DNA of 64,000 nt, taken from contig CM042179.1 in NCBI GenBank assembly GCA_023376005.1, positions 19,107,072-19,171,071 of the forward strand, given 5' to 3'. This document shows positions 1 to 12,679 of the stretch, piece by piece. The notes under the pieces are model-generated. The model ran no database searches and was not told the origin of the DNA. It worked only from the letters and a program-made list of their open reading frames with translations. The stretch comes from Doryteuthis pealeii (lineage: Eukaryota; Mollusca; Cephalopoda; Myopsida; Loliginidae). Within the stretch, counting starts at the first letter, position 1; each line of letters starts with the position of its first letter. A program made the position numbers and the translations under genes.

Positions 1-3000
1 ATTTTATAATGCATCAGTTATTTTATTTCAAAACTTTCTGATTTTTTCAGGTCACCTAACTTTGACCCCCTTTTGGGGTGCAAAATATCGGTGTGGTATT
101 TATGTGATTGATATTTTTTTCTGCATAAATAAAGACAAATGACTGAAGGTGTGAATAAAAATTTATTTTTTATTTTTTTAAAGTATGTAGTAAATAAGTA
201 CCGAAAATCGGAAAATAAAATGAAAATAAAAACTAAAAAAATAATTTTTGGAGATTTTTTTTTACTCATTTTGATAATTATTGGTTAATATTTTATAAAA
301 GAATAAAATATACATCAATATTTGTTCCGTTTAAGGGGAGTGGGTGAACGGATTTAAAAGGATATGTGTCCGTCCTTTTACATCCTGTAGAAAAATAAAT
401 GTTAACTGTCGCAAAACTAAAAATTTAATGGACAATAAAAAGAAATTTTAAAAGGAGACAATAGTGTAATACAAGAGTTTATTATTAGAACAAAAAATAA
501 AGACAACTAATGACTTGCATAATTTGTCCTTTATGCTAAGTATAACAAACTAAAAAAAGGGTAACAAAATGCAAAAAAGGCATAAGAAAGGCACAAGGCC
601 GAAAAAATAAGGAATTTTACAGATATATAAAAAAAAGATTGTTACAGGTTCTACTCACAACTACGAGTTCAGACAGTAAATAAACTTGTTTCTTCTCTTT
701 CTCCTCTGTCGGTCAGTAAGGAGTGATCTTATTACTCGGGAGAAGAGGTAGTGTCGTCTGATAGTCTAAAGTATCTCTTCAGTGGGTTGAAGATGGTCTC
801 TCTTCTTCCTTCTCTGAGTGATTACTGCTAGATGCTGGTTATGGTCTGTAGTAGTGTCTCAAAAATGTTTAAGGCTAAAGTACCTTGAAAATTAATGAAG
901 CTTCTTGCTTCTTGCAAATAACTTGGGATAATTAGAAATAAAGTCGGCCTTTCAAGGCGACACAGAACAATAACTTTTCTTCCTTTTGGGAAGAAGAAAA
1001 GGACTCTCTCTGAGAGCCAAAATTATGCCATTTGGGTTTTCCAAATATACAATAAAACAATTCAAAATCTTCTTTGGAGAAGAAAATAATCCCACTCTGT
1101 GAGATTAAAAATCAATAATTCCGGGAAAGACTATGATAAACTTTCTCTAGTTTTACCAATCTTTGTCTTGTCCCGGTGTTTAAAAATTTAACGTTGGAAA
1201 AGCCAACGGAGACAACCTAAAACCAGACCGGACTCAGCAATCCCAATCTTCTGTCTGGCGAATTTCGCGCCCCCAAACAGGGAACAGGAAATCAGCCTCG
1301 CTCCCAAAAAAAACCCCAAAATCCGACCAATCACCGACCGACATGAAGAATTCAAGAATTCTATGGGCGTGCCAGAGAAAGACAGAACCTTTACAAAAAA
1401 ATAAGCTTGTATCTTTCCCCAAATTAATGCCCTTTACAAAAAATTAAAAAATAAACATTGAACTGCCCTCAATGCATATTTCAAGTAAAAAAAAATTCTC
1501 AAAGGGGCGCTAAATTTCCAATACAGTTTTCAACCAAAAGAATATGGGTGATTAATACTAAAGTAAAGTAGTTATTAAAAAAAAATACTTTTTTAGAATC
1601 TAATAAAGACATTTTAAACTTAAAATCATGCTGCTCCTATTTTAAATGAATTCTATATATTAGTTTATCATAGTAGAAATACTTAATTAAAGTTTTGAAA
1701 TAACTGATGCTTTATAAAATTCATTAATTGATAAATGAATACTGAAAATTTCATTAAAATTGGATAATTTCCTTATTTTTTTGACTTAAGCAAAAATTTG
1801 AACTTAAATAATTAATTTGATTAATTTTAATTCGTTTTTAAAATGAAAAGCATCCAAACTTTTGGGTATACGTAGAATAAAGAATTATTCAATCTATCTA
1901 AAAATGTGCAATTTTGTGCCAAATATTTTCTAAGATTTTTATTTATTTAAAAATCATTAACAATTGTTCTTTTTCAATTACAGTAGATTAGAGTTGCTTA
2001 AATGAAAAATTGGTTTTCCCCGTTGTTACTTCAAAATACCCGGATGTGTAAATATTTCCCTCAGGGGACAGTGACAACTGCTTCAGTATGCATGTCCTTG
2101 TATGATTATTTTTTCTTATGTTTTTTTTGGATACACAGTATAACTGTCCCATATGGAATTAGCATTTATGTACTTCCATTGAATATTTCCATTTTTAAAA
2201 ATCTGTTTTTTCATATTTTGAAATATCACTTATCTACCTTCAACTAGGCTTTTTGAACATATCTACCACCACAATTCTTACATGATGATAATCATGTATG
2301 AATTATGTAGGGTTAATAAAATAGATATTATCTAAAAATGTTTTTCAGTTGCTTTTTCATCATTTATTTCTAAAATAGACGTCAAATTTATTTATAGTAA
2401 TATTTAACTGCATATGTTTCCCTCCTTTTTTTTCTCAAATCTTAAAACTGTAACATCTTTTGAGTATTATTCATTTCACTGCCAGAATGGTAACAATATT
2501 ACCGTGAATATTGTCTGAAAGATGTTTTAAATTGATAAACAAAACATAACACATGTTAAGATATTGTCCATAATCAGTAAAAGTTATAAAGTGGGGTTTT
2601 CAAGTGAGAATAGAATGATTTTTTAGAAAAACCATAGAAACAATGTTATTTCATGAAAGTTTAACTTTTACATTTTTTTTAAAGTTCAATAAATAAATAA
2701 ATAAATGAATTAAGAAAAAGTCAGCTGATTGATCAGCTTGGAATATCATTATGTGGCCATAAAAATTAGGTAGATATAAAATAAAATACTAGAGAATAAA
2801 CTTTTAGCTATATAAGAAAATTGTTATGGGCAAAAAAGTAATAAGTGAAATTTTGATTGAACCTTATCATTTAAGTTTTATTTGTTACTTTACAAATTAA
2901 AAAAAATTGGTTATTAATGAATATAAAATTGATTTTAATATCTTTTATTAATCTTCAACTGTTTTCATACCACCTCTGTAAACTTTTTTTTAAAATAAAA

Positions 3001-3100
3001 ATATTTCAATGTATCTGTAATGAAATAGTTAGCACATGCACTGAAAAACAAGTGGAAAGAAGTTGGGAGCGAGTATGCATATGGCGAGGTGACGGCGTTG
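1..3100. other. AT-rich DNA, no supported gene; possible decayed LTR at 430-1430
   Basis: I see no protein family in this stretch. The open frames here are short and dominated by Phe, Lys and Ile, as expected of AT-rich noncoding DNA. Positions about 640-1430 are less AT-rich than their surroundings and include CT/GA-rich tracts; read on the minus strand they resemble the R-U5 part of an LTR, but I see no matching second LTR, primer-binding site or pol sequence. A short AATA run lies near 2690-2705. The rest is unremarkable. Confidence 0.3.
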
Positions 3101-3228
3101 TAGTAGTGAATGCAAGATATCCAATATTGCGGCAGTATGAAGAAAGCATCTGAACTGTGTAGTGTGAAGAAGTGTTTTTCAAAGCATACAATAATTCTTT
3201 TTGACCCAAGCTATTTTGGTAGTATAAG

Positions 3229-5045
3229 AATGGCAAATAGACAGTTCGATCCTCGGCTTATCTCCAAATTTAGATTTACCACTTGTGGAGTGGTTGGAGG
3301 ATCTGGAGCTGACCTGTGAAATAGACAAGGTGGAATGGCTACTGTTGCTGCGAAAGGCATGGCTAGAGACACACATCAGCAGCTGGCAAAGCAACAGGAT
3401 GATGTTGAACAAATTAAACATGCCCTCATTCAAGATATGGAATGGATTCATTTGTGGCCTTTAGTCAGTTTATGACACACCACCTTTGGCTGGAGGAAAC
3501 TGGATGAATAAGGGCACTTTTGTAAATAGGCTGCCGAGTCATGTCAGGGGACTCCTCCGATCATGAACCAGAATGGAATCCCTGACTGAGTTATTTGAAA
3601 GAGCTGTGCCATATTAGTGGACATCAAAGAAATAGAACCTCTAATTACTGCAGCGCAACCTAGGCAGACCCTACATTCACCAAACCTTTGAAAAAAGTCA
3701 AACAACTGTTTCAAATGTGTGAGCCTGAACCACCTGGCCAGAGATTGCCTGTAGTACAACGATGGTTAGTGGTAGACTAAGGCCGACTGCGTTGTTATCA
3801 CTGCGGCAAAACCGTGCACATTGCAAAGAATTGTCCAGGAAACAGGGAGTAGGATGAGGAATAAGTGCTGGTTTGTTAGCCCACTATCAGATAAACCACA
3901 TGGCACTACCTATAATCAGTGTACTTGTCAGTGGAAGTCCATGTAAGGCACTGATTGATTCTGAAAGTTGTTGGACACTGGAAAGTCAAGAGGTATGTCA
4001 AAAATACAGCCAATACAAACTGAAGTCCTAACAGTGGGCAACAACATGTTATGGTGCCAAGGAATTGGTGATATCTTGTTGGAGCTTGTATACTTAAGTT
4101 TAAAAGTGTTGGTTTTGAGTGGACATGGATTAGAATTTGACTAGGATTTTATACCATTAAAGATCTTGGTGGAGTACGGATATCAACAGTGGTTGAGGTG
4201 TGCTTTCCCCCCAGCCGACAAATTACAGTATGCTACCATTACGATCACTGAGCGCAATTTTAGTATCTCCTTTGATCGTCAAAAGAGTTTTGATAGTGGC
4301 ATGGCAGTAGGCCTGGCACCAGTACAGCTCAGAAAATGTATTCCAGGATACCGTGTAGCCTGTGATATACAGGAAGAATACAATGAGAAATTACATGTGG
4401 TTAAAAAATGGTTTGTTGGTGTCCTACCCCTTGAAAGAACTTGGTCCACCAAAGAAACTCATTCCCCTCAAGGCACTAGTGTAATCCTGTACTCAATTAT
4501 AGGGAGCTAAATGAACAAATGGATGCTTTCACTGCTAACGGTGACGTATGCAAGTTGTGAAACTAGAGGCAGCAAGGAGTGGAGGTTGTGATCCTTGATG
4601 TGAGAAGAGCCTATCTGCAAGTTCGAGTCCATAGATCCCTGTGACCATTTCAAACTATAATCAGAAATGGATGCCAATATTATCTTACCTGCTTAGGATT
4701 TGGTCTGAATGTGGCACCCATGATTATGCGATCAGTTATGATTGCTACATTATCCCAAGATCTGACAATTAAGCTGGCAATGTCTGCTTATGTTGATAAT
4801 GTGTATGTTAATGAAAGTGTGGCATAATCAGATGAGATGCAGAAACACTTGGAAAACTACAGGCTAACTTATAACACCCCTGAATGGCTTGGGGATGGGC
4901 ATGAGTTCTTGGCCTACTTGTTCAGGAATATGATGGTATGCTAGAATGGAAGTGAGACAGAAGTGTTCTGGAATTTCCTCCCACTCTTACCTGATGAAAC
5001 ATCTCGGTGTATAGAAAATTAGTTAGCCATTACCCAGTTTGTGGG
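3229..5045 (+). pseudogene. decayed Ty3/gypsy-type gag-pol
   Basis: This is a broken retrotransposon polyprotein. A gag-like start at 3229 (MANRQFDPRLISKFRF) is followed by several stops and frame changes. Two CCHC zinc knuckles of the form CX2CX4HX4C lie at 3707-3748 (CFKC..H..C) and 3793-3834 (CYHC..H..C), which is the nucleic-acid-binding end of Gag. A degenerate protease follows near 3890-4130. Reverse transcriptase comes next: motif A at 4588-4620 (VILDVRRAYLQ), a motif B-like GFGLNVAPMIM near 4700-4735, and motif C at 4789-4800 read as YVDN, where the usual second catalytic Asp has become Asn. The RT breaks off at about 5040, where an unrelated LINE reverse transcriptase begins. No LTRs were recognised. 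Functionally dead. Confidence 0.8.
3707..3834 (+). other. tandem CCHC zinc knuckles of the Gag relic
   Basis: Two successive CX2CX4HX4C motifs in the same decayed Gag are separated by about 15 codons that contain stops. Paired knuckles are usual in retroelement nucleocapsid regions, where they bind the packaged RNA. Confidence 0.75.
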
Positions 5046-6040
5046 TAGCATTGGATGTTGTTGAAACTTTTACATACTTAGGTAGTACGATGACTTGTGA
5101 TGGCTCTTTGGATACTGAGATTCACCTACGCATTCAGAAAGCATCTGTGGTCTATAGAAGACTTGAAAAACGGTTATGGTCTAATACCAGCATTACCCAT
5201 AAAACAAAATTGAAGGTATATAGATCCTGTGTGTTGAGTGTTCTATTGTACTCCTCGGAAACATGGATATTGCTTCGAAGACATTTAAAAATTCTTGAGC
5301 ACTTTCATCAGAAATGTTTGACACACATTATAAACATGAAGTGGAATTCCAACACACCTAACACAGAAGTCCTTATCAGGGCAGGATGCACAAGCATTGA
5401 AACTCTTATCATAACGGCCCAAATGCTTTGGGCAGGTCATGTTGTGCGTATGAGTGATGCTATAATGTCAAAGCAACTCCTTTATGGTCAGCTGCATGAT
5501 AGCAAAAGGCCACAGCATAAGCCTTGGAAGAGGTATAAGGATTGCTTAAAAATCAACCTTGTAAAAATAAAAATAGATCCTGACAACTGGGAAAAGCTGG
5601 CATTGAAGAAAACTGACTGGAAAATTCATGTAGATGATGGCTGTAGCAGTTTTAAGAGTGAAAGAATTGAGCATGAAAACCTCAAGGGTCAACTTCGAAA
5701 CGGATACACCTGTCATATTGGTGAGAACACGGCGGGTTGGAAATGTCAAACATGTGGTTGGATTCTACTTTCTAAGGCTGGATATGTCAATCGTAGGAAA
5801 TCTCATCAGGGACAATTCATGCACATTTCAGGAACAAACTGTGTCTTGTGCAATCTGTTACAAAGTCTGTAAGCCAGCTTTTGGTTTTAACAGACATATG
5901 GTCGTGCATAAGCATCGAATTTTACATGTCCTTTCGGTGTCATATTTGCATCAAACTTTGTGGATCTGCAGTGGGATTGATGTGTCATTTGAGGGCTCAC
6001 AAGAAGAAAGGTTCTGGTGGTAGGGTTATTAGATTGTGAG
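5039..6040 (+). pseudogene. LINE reverse transcriptase C-terminus with C2H2 zinc-finger tail
   Basis: The frame at 5039-5872 encodes the thumb and C-terminal part of a non-LTR retrotransposon ORF2: FTYLGSTMTCDGSLDTEI, then LKVYRSCVLSVLLYSSETW, then a segment with WAGHVVRM and QLLYG. These are typical of the region after the RT catalytic core. The core is missing, so the copy is 5' truncated, as is common for LINEs. After about 5700 the sequence encodes C2H2-like fingers in shifting frames: KCQTCG... with the first His replaced by Arg, CAICYKVC...H..H (about 5837-5900) and CHICIKLC...H..H (about 5938-6000). At least two frameshifts separate them. The copy ends in a TA/TG microsatellite at 6076-6135. 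It sits directly against the end of the Ty3/gypsy relic, so one inserted into the other. Confidence 0.8.
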
Positions 6041-6075
6041 GGACGGCAGTGATCTGTAAAGATTATGCTATTGCT

Positions 6076-6080
6076 ATATG

Positions 6081-6113
<33 letters not shown>

Positions 6114-6135
6114 TATATATATATATATGTATATA
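6076..6135. repeat. (TA)n/(TG)n microsatellite
   Basis: An alternating TATA run, then TGTG, then TATA lies in the 3' tail of the LINE relic. Confidence 0.9.
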
Positions 6136-6719
6136 ATGTCTGTGATGCTGATAGTTTTTTGATTTAGTGCTTCCTGGGACACATATGTTTGCTTTGAACA
6201 AGTCCCTGGGAAATTTGATGGGTCCCAAGTAAAGTTTCTTAATAAATTGTAGAGTTTTTATTTATGAACTGGGGAAATATCTAAAGTTTAACTCTTACCT
6301 TGTAACCTATCCTGTGTAATTCATTTCAATAGAAACTATTGAAATGTATGTACAGCATGAAATGGTGAGGGAAGAAAAAAGAAAAACACTGGGATGCATG
6401 GATATAATTTTACTGCACTTTTTATGCGTCAGGGACGCAGGACGCATCCCTATCAGCATCTCTGTATATATATGTGTGTGAAGGTTCCTTCCTCCTAATT
6501 CTTTAAAAGATTCATGACACCGAAACTGTGTTCAATGAAAATCAAATAAATGGTGGTGTCTATGGCTTTTGAGATGATCATCTTTTTAAAAATTAGTTCT
6601 TGAAAATGAAAAAAATAAATAAATAGCAGTACGTGTTCTGGAACTAGAAAAATGTGAAAGGGTCTGAATCAGCAGATATCCCAAAGGATCAAAGCTTGGA
6701 CCTGATCATTGTTATTCTA

Positions 6720-7215
6720 CTTCAATTAATATTGACTGTTGGAATATAAGTATGTTGTTAAATAATTTATCTTTAGAATGTTTAGAACAAAGATTGGTCT
6801 TTGTAGCTAAAGATTTACAATGCTACAACCTGGATATAATAGACCTTTCAGAAATGTGGATGAAACAGATTATTTAAGAGAACTTTCTGGTGGTTACACT
6901 TTCTACTGGAACGGAAGAGTGGAGGGTATAAGGAGAAAGGGTGTTGTTGGTTTTTGAGTTAAAAATGATCTTGATGAGAGACTTGATAAATTTCCATATG
7001 GTATAAATTAATGTCTTATGACAATGAGTTTTAACACTGATTAGTGTGTAGCTCCAACTATATGTTGTATGACAAGCTTTTTTCTACTCTGAAAGGTGTT
7101 TACCACAATGTGCACAAAGCAGATAAAATCATTTTTCTTCAGTATTTCAAGTAAGTAAAGATTATAAAACATGGAATAGATTGGGTAATCCTGAAGTTTG
7201 AAAATGTAACAGCAA
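6720..7215 (+). pseudogene. decayed LINE endonuclease (EEP) fragment
   Basis: Pieces in alternating frames match the apurinic-type endonuclease at the start of LINE ORF2: RLVFVAKDLQCYNLDIIDLS, then GGYTFYWNGRVEG with KGVVGF, then a KFPYGIN segment followed by MTMSFN. Several stops and shifts interrupt it. The first piece parallels the 'ANIAHELKRYGIDIAALSE' region of the LINE at 61.96 kb, so both belong to related families. It is a short dead fragment, and no RT follows before the A-rich tract at about 7270. Confidence 0.6.
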
Positions 7216-7264
7216 CGGTCTTCTGCTTAAGATGTGTTGAATGTTTTTTTACTCACACCATGTT

Positions 7265-7472
7265 TCAGAAAAAAAACCAAAAAAAAAAAAAACAACAAAA
7301 AAACAAGTATAAGACTAGCTGGATGCACCAAGGTTCCAAACCATGCCATCTTGTAAGAAGATGTGATCTCCAAGATTTATAGTGGTTATATAATCTATTA
7401 ACTTTTAGCATGCCATAGATGAATTTTGTCATTGCAAGGCCCCCTTCCAACTTCAGGCACATTATTTCACCT
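7265..7472. other. A-rich tract and unassigned low-copy sequence
   Basis: An A-rich tract (7268-7310) precedes about 160 bases I cannot assign. On the minus strand a weak B-box-like word occurs near 7330-7345, but there is no convincing A box, so I do not call a SINE. Confidence 0.3.
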
Positions 7473-7619
7473 TGAGAAGGGGACTTGAACACTTTGTAAT
7501 GTTCATTTCCATTATTTTAAGCTGTAAATGGCTTACTACTTTTCAAAATGAGACTAAACTTCTATTTACTGATGCTATTTGCTTTTCCTTTCACAAAATA
7601 CAGGATACAGAATTATTTA

Positions 7620-8145
7620 AATTGAACATATTTTTCTTTGATTTTTTTTCTGTATGTAATGAAGCTTTTCTTGAAGAAATATTCTTTGATACATACTCTG
7701 AAGATGATCTTGAGGGATTTACTCCGGTAAATATTAATGGTGAAATGGTCCAAGATGAGATTAGTAACGAATGGCTACTATCATCCATGATTGACTGATT
7801 TTAAGGAAAGTACAGGCCCCAAGTAAGAATCTGATGACATTTCTGATGGGCAACTCTTTCATTTATTTATGAATGATGAAATGATACCTTAGTCCATGTA
7901 TGCTAAAGAAAAGAGAGTGGCAAATGCTGGCTACCCACTCATACATAACCATGTGGAAAGATGTTACTTTTCACAAAATGGTGTTTATAGCAATTTTGCT
8001 TCTGATTGGGCTTACTAATAGCTCCTCATTTGATTTGTACTGGTTCACTGATAATTTTATTGAGATGCTATGTTTCAGGCACATCATGGCAAGAAACAGA
8101 TTTCTTAGAATCCTATTCTTTTACATCTTTCAGATAACTTGAAAG
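7620..8145 (+). pseudogene. piggyBac-type transposase N-terminal relic
   Basis: The frame at about 7640-7798 carries an acidic N-terminal segment (AFLEEIFFDTYSEDDLEGF) like the leader of piggyBac-family transposases. The frame at 7905-8140 carries MWKDVTFHKMVFIAILLLI, then LYWFTDNFIEMLCFRHIMARN and RFLRIL, which matches the beginning of the piggyBac DDE domain: the conserved Trp-Lys stretch, the aliphatic helix, the Y/W-S-T-D-like turn and the RNRF helix. Stops and a frame change separate the two pieces. The catalytic Asp residues and the Cys-rich C-terminus are missing; the sequence is replaced by another repeat at about 8215. No TTAA-flanked ends were found. Confidence 0.7.
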
Positions 8146-8214
8146 CAAAACCAAGAAATCACCCTGAGCATGATAGGGTACATAAAATCTGACCACTTTT
8201 TGAAAGATTGTTGG

Positions 8215-8545
8215 CGATTAAACTGATACCCCCACCAGGCTTGTCTGGTGAGATGGGTGTGTGGACACCCAGCATCACTAAAAAGAGCAGATGAGCTCAA
8301 GGGGAGCCAATGACCATCCATACCGATAGTAGAAGGATTGGGGTACTTATTACTTGCATAAATCCCCAATACAACCTGGCGCAAGGGTGCAAGCACTAGG
8401 GCTTCCAGGGAGGCTTGCCTCTTGTGAAGTGAATCAATACTACCTGACAACACCCTGCAGCAGCTTGGCAGTCCAGTCATCTTGGACTTTCTCCTGCCAC
8501 TGGACCAACTGCTGGACTGCCAAGACAGTATACTTTAGTCTCTGT
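8215..8545. repeat. interspersed repeat resembling a LINE 5' leader
   Basis: This GC-richer block contains 'ctgatacccccaccagg', similar to 'ctggcacccccatcagg' in the leader of the LINE at 61.88 kb. A 13-bp inverted repeat lies inside it at 8464-8476 and 8512-8524 (cttggcagtccag / ctggactgccaag). It interrupts the piggyBac relic. The class is uncertain; a LINE promoter region or a SINE derived from one fits best. Confidence 0.4.
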
Positions 8546-9430
8546 ATCCTCTTTTCACTTAAGATATCTTACACACAAGTTTCAATGTTTCAATGAAACT
8601 TTTGGAAAGTTGGTGGTAGCATGGAATATCCCAAATATATTTATGAATACTTCTGAGATTTCAATTGGTGACAATTAGTGAAACATAATTTAGAAACCAA
8701 ACATAGTTTTAGCTTTAAAGATTTTAAAATGTTAGTAAATATACATAATAAACAACAGAAAATTTTTGATTCTATCATTATTTCTAGTTATAATACTATC
8801 AAACAAAGACCCATTTTGTTTTCAACTTATCTCCTTATTTAGTTAAATTAGTTTTAAATAGTTACAATATCTCTTATTTAGATTAGTCTTTATTCATAGA
8901 TTATACTTACTTTCAATAGTTTTTATATAATTTCTAATAAAAATATTTTCTAAATGATTTTAGATCACAAACCACAAAAAAGACGTCTTTATTTAATATG
9001 AATTTTTTTTTATTTTAAGAAATTTCTTAAATTACATACATAGACTTAATTTTGGAAAATCTTTTATAAAATTCATAATTCTTATAAATGTTTGAAGAAA
9101 AAAATTATTTTTTCAAACGTCAATATATTTTAAAATATTTTAACTGTAATAGAATTCTAAGAATTTTTCATTTTTTTTTTTTTTTTTTTCATTTGAAAAT
9201 ATTTTTGGGATGAAGCATTTTAGCAACTGCTTTTTAATCACCCTAAGTATGGCTTAACAAAAATGAAATGTTGGCATATTAATTTCATGGCTTGGCTTCA
9301 TGAACAAAAATTAAGGGGGTGGTCCATGTTGACTGTGGGTATGTTTGTGGCTAATAAGGCCAATGTGGGACAGACAGGCATGGTCACAGCAACTGAAGAT
9401 CTGGTCAAGGTTTGATCGCACTGTGTTATT
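8546..9430. other. AT-rich spacer, nothing recognised
   Basis: I see homopolymer runs and no coding, RNA or repeat signal beyond general AT richness. Confidence 0.5.
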
Positions 9431-9431
9431 T

Positions 9432-10170
9432 CTTGTCTAATTTTTCAAATATTCATATGGTTGGAAAGAAAATAGAATAATCTTTCTAAATATGTAACTT
9501 TAATGTTTTTAACCATTTAACTATTTTTTTACGGTCAGTTAAAACGGTATTATTTTTACGGCAAGTTAAAATGGTATTATTTTAAACAAAGGTGCACATG
9601 TGGGGCACGCTTTGTTAAATAAAATTATATAAAGAGTTATTCTATTTCTTGTATGTAATACAACATAGTAGGTATTTAAAAAGGTATTTTTAAGTCTAAA
9701 GTGATGTTATTTATATAAATTAATACTATATAGGTGTATATATGGTGTATTAAAGTGAAAATGTTGAATAATCTTGTGGTAAACTTAAGAAAAACAAAAA
9801 AAATCTTGATATCCCTACTTTTTATTCCCCAAATAATGGAGATACATAAAATTTAAGTGCAGAATCAGAAAGAACATACAATTTTACATAAGAATGCAAA
9901 GTTTTATCAAAATTACTCCAAAAATAAAGAAATGGTGAGGAAATTACTAAATTTCTTGTTTTGAATTGGTCCATGATTTGACATTTTTTTTTACAAAATC
10001 ATGTCCACTTTTGTACCCACAATTTTGGGGCTTTAAATTCTCATAACTTTTGAACCACTGGGGATATTTGCAGAATTTGAACAGTTTTGAACTCCATTTA
10101 CAAAGCTCTATATAACGAACGTGATTAAATAACAATAACTTTTAATAAAAAAATCAATTGGGAATGCTAA
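9432..10170 (+). repeat. composite dispersed repeat, modules A and B
   Basis: Module A (9432-9560) contains the signature 'atatggttggaaagaaaa' followed by 'aatctttctaaatatgtaa' and a T-rich stretch ending in 'cagttaaaacgg'. Module B (about 9630-10170) starts with 'ctatttcttgtatgtaatac', passes through 'cagaatcagaaagaacat', and ends with 'ggggctttaaattctcat' and 'gggaatgcta'. The same A-then-B order recurs at 47.95-48.64 kb, so this is one repeat family rather than chance similarity. There is no coding capacity. Confidence 0.75.
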
Positions 10171-10224
10171 ATATACACTAAACATTGCTGTTTGTATAGG
10201 GCACCCATATATTATGTGCATATA

Positions 10225-10440
10225 TGTATCTATATATATATAAAAGGAAGTTTGGTATGTACGTATCGACGTATAACTCCGAAAAGGGAGGTCACTCGGA
10301 TTCGAAATCTTGCATACACCTTGATATCCTTCTAAGAAACACACCAAATTTGGTTACTGATTAAGGGATATAATTAATTAAGCCAAAATCAACCGATTTG
10401 TGAAATTGGACGTATACCAGCTCCTGCTGATAATAAAATA
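10225..10440 (+). repeat. dispersed repeat E, copy 1
   Basis: This block contains 'aaaggaagtttggtatgtac', 'gggaggtcactcggattcg' and 'aagggatataattaatta'. An inverted, diverged copy lies at about 59760-59945. It has no ORF. The sharp start at a TATA run suggests insertion at AT-rich DNA. Confidence 0.65.
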
Positions 10441-10544
10441 TTGTTCACTGCCTGCTATTTGTTACAGTGATATCAGCATTGAAGTTTAATTTTAGTGAAT
10501 AAATTTTGCAGTCTCAGCCGTTCAGCTTGGAAGTTCTCGCCTAT

Positions 10545-10720
10545 TTATGGTCCAATCTTTAAAATATTTATATGGTTAGAAAGAAAAGAAAATAATCTTT
10601 TTAATCCTATCTTAAAAACATTTAGTTAGAAATAAAATAACATAATCTTTCTAAATATGTAATTTGTATGTGTTTTCATACATTGAATTATTTTTTTACA
10701 GCGAATTAAATAACAAATCA
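10545..10720 (+). repeat. dispersed repeat, module A copy
   Basis: It contains the words 'atatggttagaaagaaaaga' and 'aatctttctaaatatgtaat', followed by 'tttttttacagcgaattaa', which matches module A elsewhere in the window. Confidence 0.65.
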
Positions 10721-12660
10721 AATGAAAACTTTTGACGATAACTCAACGTTTTTTTTTATTAATGCTTTCATTTTAGAATAATCAGTATAACTAAAATCTT
10801 TTTTGTAAGAAACTATTCATGAAATAAATATTAAATAAATACACTAACGTTTACTTATTAGCTACTTTGTTACTTTTTGGAGTTAAAGAAGGAAATAAAT
10901 CAAACTGATAAATTCATATGTACAAAAGAGTTTTAGAAAATAAATAAATAAATAAAATACTATTATAAACCAAAAAAAAAAATGGAATATGGACAATTGT
11001 AAATATTTAATTTTTACTCCTCAACAGAGGTGCAGTCGACAGAACTAAATAAATAAGGAAGTTTAATACATAGCTCCTTTAAATTGTTACTTTTTTTAGG
11101 GGAAAAAAGAAAATGAACTAAACAAATTTATTTTTATCACTTTAATGCAACTAAGTTTTTGTCATATGTACAAAAAGTTTTTGAAAAAAACATATTTCAA
11201 AACACTCAAGTTTAGGAATACATTTAAAAAAAAATGATATTTTAAATGTAAACAAAAAGAAAAATATTTCCCAAAATAAACAAACATTGTACTATACGAA
11301 TCATCAGCGATTTTTAAAATTTGATTAATCATTTTTCTCTCTTTTTAAAAAAAATTTGATAAATCATATTCTTTCTCTTACTCCTGTTTTCTCTTTCTCC
11401 CTCCTTCTCTGTCGTTCCCCATTTTTTTAAAAAGTCCAGTCATGGACCGGGTACTTTTGCTAGTGTGTGTATATGTGTGTAAAGAAATTGACATGTTTAT
11501 TTGATATGTTTCACTCTCTCCAAGCTTCATCTGATAATGGTTTTGAAGCATTTTAAAATTTAGGAAAGAATATTTGGAAAACTAAACTGTCTACGAGGTG
11601 ACCATATCAATGTAACTAGGAAGACTAATCATTATGGATCTGTATAATGTGTGAATGAAAAGGATTTGAAATTTTGCATATGACCATTATTTAAAAAGAA
11701 TTTTACTGTTGTGTCTAAAAATTTATTGATAAATTATAACTACATAGTTTATTATAAATAATGAATGTTAGATTAACAATCTTATCCCTAAGTAATTCCA
11801 TATCAAATCATCCAGGCCATGTCAACCACCCACTTCAATTTTTCTGAAATTTTGTCCAGGTGTGGATTATGTTAAAGTTAGACAATGCCTACAATTTGAG
11901 CTTCCAATTCTAAAAATTGGTAGAGTTGTCGATCTTAAAATATTTTTTTTTTAGCTCTCCAAATTGGGGTGGGGGCGACTTTTTGTAATCTATTTTTGTC
12001 TGTAAAATAAGTTCTAGAGCTTCCCTACTCATAAAAATTGGTTTATAAAAGCATTTTGGCCCAAGGAATCCAAACATTCTATCAAAAATGTCTTAAAGTT
12101 AAAGGGTGGGTGACAATTTTACTTTTTTCTTGATCATTTTACTATTAAATCAAACAGAATTTTGTTTTAATATTAATTTCGCTAGAAAAGGTGAAAAGTT
12201 AATGTTTCATTTTTTGATATCAAGAGATAATCATAGCTTTAATAAGTTAATGTTTTTTGTTTATGTTAATGAAGATTAAAAAAAATGTGACAAGTACTTT
12301 TAGATTACTTTTGTGTCAGCAATATTGATATTTTTAAGTAATGATTATCTTATTGGTCTAAGAAAGTTTATATGAATTCTTTATACAAAATTTGCATTCA
12401 TGTCTTGGTATGGCATTTTTGTTTTAATATAGAATATATAGTGTAGTTTTCATAATTTCAAATTTACAAGAACTCTGAATGATATATCAACAAAATAACT
12501 CAAAAGTAAATACTCTTAAATGGCCAAAAAAATTTAATTAAATTAAGTCTATGCCGAAAATATTACTTATTTTTCTCAATCTTATATATTATAATCAATA
12601 AACAAAAATGTGCCAATTTTAACAAACTTTAAAATAACATCCAAGCTAGTATTATTAGCA
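10721..12660. other. AT-rich spacer with a diverged 'CCATGTCAA'-type repeat at 11790-12130
   Basis: Most of this stretch shows nothing. At about 11790-12130 'aattccatatcaaatcatcc' and a following noncoding block resemble the ends of the inverted-repeat elements at 14.4-16.3 kb and 19.7-23.1 kb, which carry 'attccatgtcaa'. I see no second end, so it may be a lone fragment. Confidence 0.35.
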
Positions 12661-12679
12661 TTACAAGCATTTAGCTGAA

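Noticed and set aside
18..269. 83-codon minus-strand frame
   Set aside because: Phe/Lys/Ile/Tyr-rich translation of AT-rich DNA; no motif.
2002..2247. 81-codon frame with hydrophobic stretches
   Set aside because: Composition is what random AT-rich DNA gives; no family, no splice context.
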